NCBI RefSeq assembly: GCF_024708915.1
Contig: NZ_JANJXQ010000125.1
Location: forward strand, 1 to 25,320
Length of the DNA stretch: 25,320 bases
Direction: 5' to 3'
From: Thiobacillus sp.
GTDB taxonomy: Bacteria; Pseudomonadota; Gammaproteobacteria; Burkholderiales; Thiobacillaceae
A program made the position numbers and the translations under genes. This document shows positions 1 to 7,105 of this stretch, piece after piece. Numbering within the stretch: the stretch's first letter is position 1; each line of letters opens with the position of its first letter. The notes beneath the pieces were generated by a model. The model made no database searches and was not told where the DNA came from. It worked only from the letters and a program-made list of their open reading frames with translations.

Positions 1-1
1 G

Positions 2-325
2 GCCGAGCGGCTTGCCGATCGCCTCGTCATCCTCGACCATGGCCGCGTCGTCGCCGAGGGCGCACCACGCGCACTGATCGAATCGCACATCGAGCCCGCC
101 GTGGTCGAAGTGTTCGGCGAAGACCTGGCCGACTGGACGCACGCGCGCGCGGCCAGCCTGTGTCAGCGCTTCGAAACCGTCGGCGAGACCCTGTTCTGCT
201 ATACCGCCAGCCCCGACACCGTGATCGCTGCGCTGAAACAGGCGCCTGCGCTGCGCTACCTGCACCGGCCGTCGAATCTGGAGGACGTGTTCCTCAAGCT
301 CACCGGGCGGGACTTGCGGGATTAG
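2..325 (+). CDS. nodI: NodI-like ABC transporter ATP-binding protein, 3' end only
   Basis: This is the C-terminal part of an ABC ATPase; the 5' end lies before the window. The frame is open from base 2 to a TAG at 323-325. The first readable residues (AERLADRLVILDHGRVVAEG) match the stretch after the H-loop in exporter ATPases, where the switch region is followed by 'D-x-G-x-V-x-x-G'. The remaining ~80 residues form the small C-terminal extension typical of NodI and related DRA-type ATPases. Walker A, Walker B and the signature motif are outside the window. The next gene is a NodJ-like permease, so the pair probably forms an inner-membrane exporter. In rhizobia NodIJ exports Nod factor. In free-living betaproteobacteria the substrate is unknown and may be a lipid or saccharide. 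Confidence 0.85.
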   Translation, partial: AERLADRLVILDHGRVVAEGAPRALIESHIEPAVVEVFGEDLADWTHARAASLCQRFETVGETLFCYTASPDTVIAALKQAPALRYLHRPSNLEDVFLKLTGRDLRD

Positions 326-336
326 ATCGTGGAAAT

Positions 337-483
337 CTTTTTTTCATCCGCGAAGAACGCGAAGGAACGCGAAGCGGGTTTCGGTGGCACATGGACATAC
401 CGTCAGGTCATGCTTTCTACCGCAACTGCCTTTCCCAAGGTTTTCTTCGCGCTTCTTCGCGTTCTTCGCGGATAAATAAAAAA
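337..483. repeat. Inverted-repeat element between nodI and nodJ
   Basis: Two arms of about 38 bp face each other. The left arm (about 337-374) carries ATCCGCGAAGAACGCGAAG, and the right arm (about 443-483) carries its reverse complement. Each arm is bounded outside by a T-rich or A-rich run and is internally repetitive (CGCGAAG/GAACGCGAAG units). About 70 bp of unrelated sequence lies between them. The right arm ends exactly at the nodJ ATG. No open frame of note lies inside, so this looks like a small non-coding dispersed element or a long hairpin. It fills the whole 157-bp nodI-nodJ gap. Confidence 0.7.
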
Positions 484-1268
484 TGAAAACCTCCCTGCGA
501 CTTCCCCGGCTGTCGTGGCGCTTCATCCCGGTGTGGCGGCGCAACTACCTGGTGTGGAGAAAACTGGCCATCCCGTCCATCCTCGGCAACCTGGCCGACC
601 CCATGCTGTACATGCTGGGCCTGGGATACGGCCTCGGCAGCCTGCTGCCGGACGTCGGCGGCATGCCCTACCTGACCTTCCTCGCCGCCGGCACGGTCGC
701 CTACAGCACGATGAACGCCGCCACTTTCGAGGTGCTGTATTCGAGCTTCTCGCGCATGCACGTGCAGCGCACCTGGGACGCCATCCTCAACGCGCCGATG
801 ACGCTCGACGACGTGATGCTGGGCGAGCTGACCTGGGCAGTGTCGAAAAGCCTGCTGTCCGGGCTGGCGATCCTGGCGGTGATCTGGGGGTTGGGCCTCT
901 ACGGCCATTTCTGGATGACGCTGTGGATCATCCCGGTGGTGGCGCTGGTCGGCTTCTGCTTCGGCGGCCTCGGGTTGGTGATGAACGCGCTGTCGCCGAG
1001 CTACGATTTCTTCCTCTACTACTTCACCCTGGTGATCACGCCGATGGTGCTGCTGTGCGGCGTGTTCTTCCCGGTGTCGCAACTGCCGCCGCTGTTGCAA
1101 AACGTGTCGGCCTGGCTGCCGCTCTCCCACGCCATCGACCTGGCGCGCCCGCTGGTCGTCGGCAGCATGCCCGACAACATTGTGCTGCATGCCGCCGCGC
1201 TGCTGGTTTACGGCAGCCTCGGCTATGTCGTCGCGCTGGCGCTGACACGCAGGCGGCTGCTCAAGTAG
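483..1268 (+). CDS. nodJ: NodJ-like ABC-2 type permease
   Basis: This 261-aa protein is an inner-membrane ABC-2 permease, the partner of the NodI-like ATPase just upstream. The N-terminus (RRNYLVWRKLAIPSILGNL, then a P-M-L-Y-M-L-G-L-G-Y-G-L-G stretch) is the characteristic NodJ opening. About six hydrophobic segments follow, roughly residues 35-60, 65-85, 110-140, 145-170, 175-200 and 230-255. The fifth contains the FFPVSQLP sequence typical of ABC-2 permeases near the periplasmic face. Length is normal for the family. The ATG at 483 is chosen because the family N-terminus begins there, but no Shine-Dalgarno is visible: the upstream bases belong to the inverted-repeat arm. The usual close coupling of nodI and nodJ is therefore broken here. 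The substrate cannot be read from the sequence. Confidence 0.88.
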   Translation: MKTSLRLPRLSWRFIPVWRRNYLVWRKLAIPSILGNLADPMLYMLGLGYGLGSLLPDVGGMPYLTFLAAGTVAYSTMNAATFEVLYSSFSRMHVQRTWDAILNAPMTLDDVMLGELTWAVSKSLLSGLAILAVIWGLGLYGHFWMTLWIIPVVALVGFCFGGLGLVMNALSPSYDFFLYYFTLVITPMVLLCGVFFPVSQLPPLLQNVSAWLPLSHAIDLARPLVVGSMPDNIVLHAAALLVYGSLGYVVALALTRRRLLK

Positions 1269-1286
1269 GAGGGGCGCCCCTCCTAC
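1265..1286. terminator. 22-bp perfect palindrome at the nodJ/lipA convergent end
   Basis: A perfect 22-bp palindrome centred on GGCGCC (half-site GTAGGAGGGGC) begins at the last base of the final nodJ Lys codon and includes the TAG stop. It ends 16 bp before the lipA stop on the other strand. It lies between two convergent genes, so a bidirectional transcription stop is plausible. No T-run follows on either side, so it may instead be a REP-like repeat. Confidence 0.45.
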
Positions 1287-1302
1287 AGGTGACGCGGTGA
1301 AA

Positions 1303-2229
1303 TCAAACCCCGGCCGCCTGCCGGTCGGCGTGATAGCTCGAGCGCACCATCGGCCCGCAGGCTGCATGCCTGAAGCCCATCGCCAGCGCCTCCTGTTCGA
1401 ACTGCGCAAAGCGCTCCGGGGTGACGAAGCGCAGCACCGGCAGGTGGTGCGGCGAGGGCTGCAGATACTGGCCCAGGGTCAGCATGTCGACGCCGTGCGC
1501 GCGCAGGTCGCGCATCACCTGCAGGATCTCGTCGTCCTCCTCGCCCAGGCCCAGCATCAGGCCGGATTTGGTCGGGATATCGGGATGGCGCGCCTTGAAA
1601 TCCTGCAGCAGCTTCAGCGAATGCGCGTAGTCGGCGCCGGGGCGCGCCGCCTTGTACAGGCGCGGCACGGTTTCCAGGTTGTGGTTCATCACGTCGGGCG
1701 GCGCGCCGTCGAGCATGTCCAGCGCCTTGTCGAGCCGGCCGCGGAAATCCGGGGTGAGGATTTCGATGCGGGTGGCCGGCGAGGCTTGGCGCACCGCCGC
1801 GATGCACTGAGCGAAATGTGCGGCGCCGCCGTCGCGCAGATCGTCGCGGTCGACGCTGGTGATCACCACGTATTGCAGCGCCATCAGCGCGATGGTTTCG
1901 GCCAGGTGGCGCGGCTCGTCGACGTCCGGCGGCAGCGGCGTGCCATGGCCGACGTCGCAGAACGGGCAGCGCCGCGTGCACAGGTCGCCGAGGATCATGA
2001 AGGTGGCGGTGCCGTGGCCGAAGCATTCGCCGAGGTTGGGGCACGAGGCCTCCTCGCACACCGTGTGCAGCTTCGCTTCGCGCAGGATGCCCTTCAGCCG
2101 CGCCACGTTCGGCACGTTGGGCGACTTGGCGCGGATCCACGACGGCAGGCGCATGCGCGGCTGCGGCACGATCTTGATCGGAATGCGCGCGGTCTTGGCG
2201 GCGCCTTTGTGCTGGAGAGGGTCTGCCAT
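1303..2229 (-). CDS. lipA: Lipoyl synthase LipA
   Basis: This radical-SAM enzyme inserts two sulfurs at C6 and C8 of protein-bound octanoyl groups, completing the lipoyl cofactor made with LipB. It is 308 aa, a normal length. The auxiliary cluster cysteines are visible as [12 protein letters not shown] (C58, C63, C69). The radical-SAM CxxxCxxC is CTRRCPFC (C84, C88, C91). The C-terminal RSSYHAD supplies the conserved serine that ligates the auxiliary cluster. The start at 2229 (MADPLQHKG) gives a usual N-terminus. It is on the same strand as lipB but separated from it by two + strand genes, so it likely has its own promoter in the 49-bp divergent gap 2230-2278. It ends near the 1265-1286 palindrome. 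Confidence 0.97.
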   Translation of the reverse strand: MADPLQHKGAAKTARIPIKIVPQPRMRLPSWIRAKSPNVPNVARLKGILREAKLHTVCEEASCPNLGECFGHGTATFMILGDLCTRRCPFCDVGHGTPLPPDVDEPRHLAETIALMALQYVVITSVDRDDLRDGGAAHFAQCIAAVRQASPATRIEILTPDFRGRLDKALDMLDGAPPDVMNHNLETVPRLYKAARPGADYAHSLKLLQDFKARHPDIPTKSGLMLGLGEEDDEILQVMRDLRAHGVDMLTLGQYLQPSPHHLPVLRFVTPERFAQFEQEALAMGFRHAACGPMVRSSYHADRQAAGV

Positions 2230-2278
2230 AATATGCTCGGAACAACGTCGGGAATATCAACTCTTGGGATTTTAGCTT

Positions 2279-2842
2279 ATGCGCCTGTCGACCCTGACCC
2301 TGCTGGCTGCATGGAGTACCGCCGCCATTGCCGGCACCGATTTCAGCGTGGATGCGGAAACCGGACTGGCCACCTGGCAAGCCGAAAGCGGCGCCATCCA
2401 GGTGCGCCTGACCCAGATCAGCCCGGACCAGGCGCGCGGTTTTTATCAGGCGCGCGGCTTTTCTCCCGCGGCGGCGGAACGCTACGCCGCCGAATGCATC
2501 TTCATGACGGTGGTGCGCAATATCGGCGAGACGCCGATTCAGCACCGTCTGGCCGACTGGCGCTACGAACCGGCCGGGCAGCCGCCACGCACCATCCGCA
2601 GCAAAGTCGAGTGGGAACGCATCTGGAAACGGCAGGACGTGAATGAGGTTGCGCGCATCGCCTTCAACTGGGCGCAGTTCCCCGCCACGCAGACCTTCGC
2701 ACCGGGGGACTGGAACCAGGGCATGACGACCTACAGCGTGCCGCGCAACGGCCAATTCGACCTGCGCTTCGTCTGGCGCGCGGGCGGCAAAACCCATTCA
2801 GGAAAACTCGAACAGGTGAGGTGTGCAAATGAAACGTCTTGA
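2279..2842 (+). CDS. Secreted protein of unknown function
   Basis: I do not recognise this 187-aa protein. It begins with a clear signal peptide (MRLSTLTLLAAWSTAAIAG, likely cleavage after AIA around residue 18), so it should be periplasmic or secreted. The mature part has no transmembrane segment and few cysteines (CIF near residue 78 and VRC near the end), and is rich in Trp, Arg and Gln. A beta-rich fold is plausible from alternating segments such as FDLRFVWRAGGKTHSGKLEQV, but this is inference. It starts 49 bp from divergent lipA. A weak GGGA lies about 9 nt before the ATG. Its last 14 nt overlap the TlpA-like gene, so the two are probably translated together. That suggests a periplasmic partner of the thioredoxin. 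Confidence 0.75.
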   Translation: MRLSTLTLLAAWSTAAIAGTDFSVDAETGLATWQAESGAIQVRLTQISPDQARGFYQARGFSPAAAERYAAECIFMTVVRNIGETPIQHRLADWRYEPAGQPPRTIRSKVEWERIWKRQDVNEVARIAFNWAQFPATQTFAPGDWNQGMTTYSVPRNGQFDLRFVWRAGGKTHSGKLEQVRCANETS

Positions 2843-3380
2843 TCGCATCGCAGGCATGCTGCTGGGGGCGGCGCTGATATTCGGCATACCGGCCGCGACC
2901 GGCGCCCACGCAGCAGACCTCCCGCCGCTGTCGCACAGCCTGACGAAGCAGGCGCCCAAGCCCGCTCCGGCACTCAAGCTGAAAGACATCGACGGCGCAA
3001 CGCACGATCTGGCGAAGCTCAGGGGCAAGGTCGTACTGATCAATTTCTGGGCAACCTGGTGCCCGCCATGCCGGCGCGAAATGCCGTCGATGGAACGTCT
3101 GTCGCAGGCGCTCAAAGGCGAAGACTTTGTGGTGCTGGCAGTGGATGTCGGTGAAGACGCCGACACCATCCATGCTTTCACCAGCCAGCTCGACACCACG
3201 CTGCGCTTCCCCATTCTGCTCGACAGTACGAGCCGCGCCATGCAGGCCTGGAAAGTGGCAGGGCTGCCGACCACCTTCCTGGTCGACAAGCAGGGGCGCA
3301 TCGTTGCCAGCGCCATCGGCGGACGCGAGTTCGATCACCCCGAAATCGTCGGGGCGATCCGCGAACTGCTCGGGAAATGA
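2829..3380 (+). CDS. TlpA/ResA-like periplasmic thioredoxin
   Basis: This 183-aa thiol-disulfide oxidoreductase has an N-terminal signal peptide or anchor (MKRLDRIAGMLLGAALIFGIPAATGAHA). A thioredoxin fold follows, with active site FWATWCPPC (C78, C81) and the cis-proline region AGLPTTFLVDKQG near residues 138-150. The CPPC centre fits TlpA/ResA-type proteins that reduce periplasmic cysteines, for example during cytochrome c maturation; the real partner is unknown. The frame also opens at a GTG at 2823, but the ATG at 2829 has a good AGGTGAGG 7 nt upstream and gives a normal signal peptide. It overlaps the upstream secreted-protein gene by 14 nt. It ends convergently with lipB, 13 bp apart. 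Confidence 0.9.
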   Translation: MKRLDRIAGMLLGAALIFGIPAATGAHAADLPPLSHSLTKQAPKPAPALKLKDIDGATHDLAKLRGKVVLINFWATWCPPCRREMPSMERLSQALKGEDFVVLAVDVGEDADTIHAFTSQLDTTLRFPILLDSTSRAMQAWKVAGLPTTFLVDKQGRIVASAIGGREFDHPEIVGAIRELLGK

Positions 3381-3396
3381 TCCGGCAAGCGGATCA
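3378..3396. repeat. Hairpin joining the tlpA-like and lipB stop codons
   Basis: TGATCCG (3378-3384) and CGGATCA (3390-3396) form a perfect 7-bp stem with a GCAAG loop. The TGA of the thioredoxin gene is the left arm's first three bases. The TGA of lipB on the other strand is the right arm's last three. No T-run follows, so a rho-independent terminator is possible but weak. Confidence 0.5.
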
Positions 3397-3999
3397 GGAA
3401 TAGATCGCGCTCAGCAAATACCGGGACAGCGCCTGCTCCGCGTCGGCAACGGACAGTCCCGCGCCGAGGTCGCGGCATTGCGTCACCGCCATGCCGGCGT
3501 AGCCGCAGGGATTGATGGCGGCAAACGGCGCCAGGTCCATGTCGACGTTGAGCGCCAGCCCGTGGTACGTGCAGCCGTGCTTCACGCGCAGGCCGAGCGC
3601 GGCGATCTTGGCGCCGCCGGCATACACGCCCGGCGCTCCCGCCAGCCGTGCGGCGGCCACACCCTGCGCCGCCAGCAGGTCGATTACCGCCTGCTCCAGG
3701 CGCGCCACCAGTTCGCGGATGCCGTAGCCGCGCCGCCGCAGGTCGACCAGCACATAGGCCACCACCTGTCCCGGCCCGTGATAGGTGATCTGGCCGCCGC
3801 GGTCGATCGGCACCACGGGTATCCGGGTGGCGGCGATCAGGTGTTCCGGCTTGCCGGCCTGCCCCTGGGTATAGACCGGCGGATGCTCCAGCAGCCATAT
3901 CTCGTCCGGTGTATAGGCCGTGCGCTGCGCGGTGAAATCCTGCATCGCCCGCCAGGTCGGCTCGTATTCGACTCGCCCGAGGCTGCGCACGACTGCCAT
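3394..3999 (-). CDS. lipB: Octanoyltransferase LipB
   Basis: LipB moves octanoyl from acyl carrier protein to lipoyl domains, the step before LipA. Visible family marks are [12 protein letters not shown] (residues 67-78), the catalytic lysine in GGAKIAALG (K131) and the catalytic cysteine in NPCGYAG (C165). Length is 201 aa from the chosen ATG at 3999 ([16 protein letters not shown]), which matches the usual LipB opening and has AGGA just upstream. The frame extends to another ATG at 4041 (14 more residues), but that would overlap the DUF493 gene by 22 nt and adds no family sequence. It is the last gene of the wall/lipoate cluster, 20 bp after DUF493. Confidence 0.95.
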   Translation of the reverse strand: MAVVRSLGRVEYEPTWRAMQDFTAQRTAYTPDEIWLLEHPPVYTQGQAGKPEHLIAATRIPVVPIDRGGQITYHGPGQVVAYVLVDLRRRGYGIRELVARLEQAVIDLLAAQGVAAARLAGAPGVYAGGAKIAALGLRVKHGCTYHGLALNVDMDLAPFAAINPCGYAGMAVTQCRDLGAGLSVADAEQALSRYLLSAIYS

Positions 4000-4019
4000 G
4001 CCTTCCTGATCCCTGGCGC

Positions 4020-4286
4020 TCACAACGCCATCTTCACCCACGGATGCGCGGTGATCTCGCGATACAGCGCATCGAGCTGCGCCTTCGAAGTGGCGCGCAC
4101 CACGCAGGTCACGGACAGATAATTGCCGCTGCTGGACGCGCGCATCTCGACGGTTTCGGCCTTGAAATCGGGCGCATGGCGCAACACCAGGTCGACCATG
4201 GCCTGCGCGAAGTCGTCGCGCCGCTGGCCCATGATCTTGATCGGGAAATCGGTGGGAAATTGCAGCAGCGTGTCTTCTTCGCTCAT
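4020..4286 (-). CDS. ybeD: DUF493 (YbeD-like) protein
   Basis: This is an 88-aa cytosolic protein of the YbeD/DUF493 family, which has an ACT-like ferredoxin fold and sits between dac and lipB in many proteobacteria. Family sequence visible includes [11 protein letters not shown] near the N-terminus and [30 protein letters not shown] in separate stretches, ending with HPWVKMAL. The start is the ATG at 4286, in an ATGA overlap with the dat stop; the longer open frame upstream is the dat shadow. Its function is not established. A regulatory role in lipoate metabolism has been suggested from this context. Confidence 0.92.
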   Translation of the reverse strand: MSEEDTLLQFPTDFPIKIMGQRRDDFAQAMVDLVLRHAPDFKAETVEMRASSSGNYLSVTCVVRATSKAQLDALYREITAHPWVKMAL

Positions 4287-5131
4287 GCGCGCATCACCTG
4301 TTGTTTGAAGGTCTGATACAGCGCGTCCATCTGTCGCGCCATGGGGCCCGGCACGCCGGCGCCGACCGGGGCGCCGTCCAGCTTCACGATGGCCATGATT
4401 TCCTTGGTCGACGAGGTCATCCACAGTTCGTCGGCGGCGCGCACCTCGGCCTCGCCGATCGCCCGCACTTCATGCGGAATGCCGTGCGCCGCCGCGAGTT
4501 CCAGCACCACGTCGTAGGTGATGCCGGTCAGCATCAGGTTCGATGGCGGCGGCGCCAGCAGCACGCCGTTCTTCACCGCGAAGATGTTGCTCGCCGCCCC
4601 TTCGGTCAAAAACCCGTCGCGCAGCATCACGGTCTCGGCACAGTCGGCATCGACCGCCTGCTGGCGCAGCAGGATGTTGGCCAGCAGCGAAATCGCCTTG
4701 ATGTTGCAGCGCAGCCAGCGGTTGTCGACGGCGGTGACCGCGCACACCCCGGCGGCTTTTTGCTCGGGGGTGGCCGTCAGCAGCGGCTGCGCGAACATGA
4801 ACACCGTCGGCGGCACGCCCCTGGGGAAAGCGTGGTCGCGCGGTGCAACGCCGCGGGTGACCTGGATGTAGATCGACTGGTCGGCAAAATCCTGCAGTTC
4901 GATCAAGCGCAGGATCAGGTCGCGCCACCCAGCGATCCCGTGCGGATTGGCCAGGCGTATGCCGTCGAGGCTGCCCTGCAGGCGGCGCAGGTGATCGTCG
5001 AGCCGGAACGGCTTGTTCGAATACACCGGCACCAGCTCGTACACGCCGTCGCCGAAGACGAAGCCGCGGTCGAGTACCGGGATCTTCGCTTCGGCAAGCG
5101 GCAGGAACTGGCCGTTCAGATAGGCGCTCAT
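4283..5131 (-). CDS. dat: D-amino acid aminotransferase (class IV, PLP)
   Basis: This 282-aa PLP enzyme of aminotransferase fold class IV interconverts D-alanine and D-glutamate with their 2-oxo acids. The Schiff-base lysine is K145 in [12 protein letters not shown], and the pyridine-N glutamate is E177 in [19 protein letters not shown] (R98, H100) is the RxH carboxylate-binding signature that separates D-amino acid aminotransferases from branched-chain ones. Start [11 protein letters not shown] at 5131 overlaps the dacC-like stop by 4 nt (ATGA), and its own TGA overlaps the DUF493 start the same way, so translation is likely coupled. D-Ala and D-Glu supply fits the peptidoglycan context. Confidence 0.93.
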   Translation of the reverse strand: MSAYLNGQFLPLAEAKIPVLDRGFVFGDGVYELVPVYSNKPFRLDDHLRRLQGSLDGIRLANPHGIAGWRDLILRLIELQDFADQSIYIQVTRGVAPRDHAFPRGVPPTVFMFAQPLLTATPEQKAAGVCAVTAVDNRWLRCNIKAISLLANILLRQQAVDADCAETVMLRDGFLTEGAASNIFAVKNGVLLAPPPSNLMLTGITYDVVLELAAAHGIPHEVRAIGEAEVRAADELWMTSSTKEIMAIVKLDGAPVGAGVPGPMARQMDALYQTFKQQVMRA

Positions 5132-6243
5132 TGCGCGAACAGCAGCCGGATCGAATCCCAGGCGCGGCCGAAGATGCCGGCCACGCCGACATCCTGCAGG
5201 GCGACCAGCGGGTAATCGCCGAGCGGCTGGCCGTCGAGCGTCAGAAGCAGGGTGCCGAGGCGCTGGCCCTTGCGCACCGGCGCCACGACCGGCTGCTGGG
5301 TGGTGACCTGGGCCTTGATGCGAGCGCCGCCGCCCTTGGGTACCAGCACATGGAAATCCTGCGCAAACCCCATGCCCACCGAAGGGCGCACGCCGCGGTA
5401 CAGCTTCGACACCTTGACCGGCTGCTGCGCGCGGAAGAGCAGCACGCTGTCGAAGCTTTCGAAGCCGTAGTTGAGCAGCTTCAGGGTGTCCTGCGTGCGC
5501 TGCGCGTCCGATCGCGTGCCCAGCGCCACCGCGATGCGGCGCTGGTCGCCGCGTTGCGCCGACGCCGCCATGCAATAGCCGGCCTGCGGCGTACGTCCGG
5601 CTTTCAGGCCGTTTACCGTGCTGTCGCGCCACAACAGGCGATTGCCGTTGTAATAGGTGATGCCCTTGAAGGCAAACTCCTTCTGGGCGAACAGCGCCAG
5701 CCGATCCGGGAAGTCGCGCGCCAGTGCCCGGCTCAGCAAGGCGAGGTCGCGCGCGCTCGATTCGTGCCCCGGCTCGCTCAGTCCGGTGGCGTTCAGGAAA
5801 CGGCTTTTGCTCATGCCGAGTCGCCTGGCCTCGCGGTTCATGCGTTCGACGAACGCCGCCTCGCTGCCGTCGGTCGCCGTCACCAGCGTCAGCGTGGCGT
5901 CGCTGGCCGACTGCACCAGCATCGCCTGCAGCAGGGTGTCGACCCGCACCTGCTCGCCCGCCACGAGGAACACCCGCGCACCGTCGGCCTGGACGGCGGC
6001 TTCCGGCACGGCGACCGTCGCGCTCAGGCCGAGCTTGTTCTTGCGGATATCGCCCAGCAGCACATAGGCCGTCATCAACTGGGTCAGCGACGCCGGTGCC
6101 AGCGGCAGGTCGGCCTGATGCGCCGCCAGCTCGCGTCCGCTGGCCTGGTCGATCACCACCCAGGCGCGCGCCGACACGCCGGTGGGGGCGGCCCACAGCG
6201 GGGCGGAGAGCAGCAGCGCCAGTCCCAGCCAGATCAATTTCAT
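5128..6243 (-). CDS. dacC: DacC/PBP5-like protein with degenerate catalytic motifs
   Basis: By fold and position this is a low-molecular-weight PBP (D-Ala-D-Ala carboxypeptidase) of 371 aa. It has a signal peptide (MKLIWLGLALLLSAPLWA), a transpeptidase-like domain (about 25-260), a PBP5 C-terminal beta domain (about 275-350) and a terminal amphipathic helix (GIFGRAWDSIRLLFA) for membrane contact. All three active-site motifs are altered. SxxK reads S52-L-T-Q55, with the general-base Lys lost (codon CAG). SxN reads S112-A-S114. KTG reads K214-A-G216. The nucleophile Ser and the surrounding framework (ASLTQLMTAY, ESSARDLALL, RNRLLW-like) are kept, and there is no stop or frameshift. It is probably a non-hydrolysing peptidoglycan-binding protein. 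ATG 6243 is chosen for its GAGG; ATG 6255 would add four residues. Confidence 0.9.
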   Translation of the reverse strand: MKLIWLGLALLLSAPLWAAPTGVSARAWVVIDQASGRELAAHQADLPLAPASLTQLMTAYVLLGDIRKNKLGLSATVAVPEAAVQADGARVFLVAGEQVRVDTLLQAMLVQSASDATLTLVTATDGSEAAFVERMNREARRLGMSKSRFLNATGLSEPGHESSARDLALLSRALARDFPDRLALFAQKEFAFKGITYYNGNRLLWRDSTVNGLKAGRTPQAGYCMAASAQRGDQRRIAVALGTRSDAQRTQDTLKLLNYGFESFDSVLLFRAQQPVKVSKLYRGVRPSVGMGFAQDFHVLVPKGGGARIKAQVTTQQPVVAPVRKGQRLGTLLLTLDGQPLGDYPLVALQDVGVAGIFGRAWDSIRLLFAQ

Positions 6244-6257
6244 GCTCGTCCTCATCG

Positions 6258-7088
6258 TCAGTCGCGTCTGACCAGGACTGCATTCAGGTCGAGACGTTCC
6301 CGCACCCGCGCACGATCCGCATGTGCCGCGTCGTCGCTGGGATAGGGGCCGACCTGCACGCGATGCAGCGAATCGTTGAGCACCACGCGGGTGCGGCCGG
6401 CATCGAGTGCCAGCGCCCGCGCCAGGCGTTCGCGCAATTGCTGCGCGTTGTCCGGGCGCGAAAACGCGCCCACCTGCAGATAGATGCCGTCGAGCAGCGC
6501 TTCGCCGCGGGTATCGTAAGCGGCGGGGTCGAGGCTTTCCACCCGCACGCGCGTGCTGCCGCTCCCCAGATACCCCAGCTTGTAAGCGGCGGTATACGAC
6601 AGGTCGATGACGCGCTTGCTGTGGAACGGCCCGCGGTCGTTGATGCGCACCACCACCGACTTGCCGCTGCCGAGCGCGGTGACCCGCGCATAGCTGGGGA
6701 TCGGCAGCGTGGGATGCGCCGCGGTCATGGCGTACATGTCGTACGGCTCGCCCGACGCGGTCTTCCTGCCGTGAAAGCGGCGGCCGTACCACGAGGCCAG
6801 GCCTTCTTCGCGGTGGGCGCGGCGCGCGGTCTGCGGGGTGTAGGCGTTGCCCAGCACGACGTAGGGACGATTGGCGAAGCGATGCAGCGGCTCGTCGCGC
6901 GGCTCCGCGTCGGGCACCGCATCCAGATTCGCCGGTGGATTGGCCTCCGGGCCGTCGTCGAGGTAATAGCCGCCCTTCTTTGCCGTCGCGGCGGGGGACG
7001 GCTGCTTGGCGGGAACCGACGGGCTGCTGCCGCAACCGCCCAGCGCCAGGGCGGCGGCGGCCAATCCCAGAATCAGAATCGTTTTCAT
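6258..7088 (-). CDS. rlpA: RlpA-type lipoprotein, septal lytic transglycosylase
   Basis: This 276-aa outer-membrane lipoprotein has a lipobox ending LALGGC (C19), then a low-complexity linker. A double-psi beta-barrel covers about 95-185 (GLASWYGRRFHGRKTASGEPYD in part, and VRINDRGPF). A C-terminal SPOR domain covers about 200-274 (YLQVGAFS, VQVGPYPS). H125 and D151 sit where the catalytic His and Asp of RlpA lytic transglycosylases are expected, so activity on denuded glycan strands at the septum is plausible. It lies 17 bp after rodA and 14 bp before the dacC-like gene, within the same apparent operon. SPOR binding to denuded glycan implies that amidase activity elsewhere feeds it. Confidence 0.94.
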   Translation of the reverse strand: MKTILILGLAAAALALGGCGSSPSVPAKQPSPAATAKKGGYYLDDGPEANPPANLDAVPDAEPRDEPLHRFANRPYVVLGNAYTPQTARRAHREEGLASWYGRRFHGRKTASGEPYDMYAMTAAHPTLPIPSYARVTALGSGKSVVVRINDRGPFHSKRVIDLSYTAAYKLGYLGSGSTRVRVESLDPAAYDTRGEALLDGIYLQVGAFSRPDNAQQLRERLARALALDAGRTRVVLNDSLHRVQVGPYPSDDAAHADRARVRERLDLNAVLVRRD

Positions 7089-7105
7089 GGCGCTATTTTA
7101 TCGCG

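Noticed and set aside
417..1409. Long - strand open frame (330 aa) over nodJ
   Set aside because: It is His/Gln/Arg-rich, antisense to a clear permease, and an artefact of high GC.
5131..6345. Long + strand frame (404 aa) over the dacC-like gene
   Set aside because: Composition is typical of antisense frames in GC-rich DNA, with no domain seen, and the opposite strand has a full PBP-like protein.
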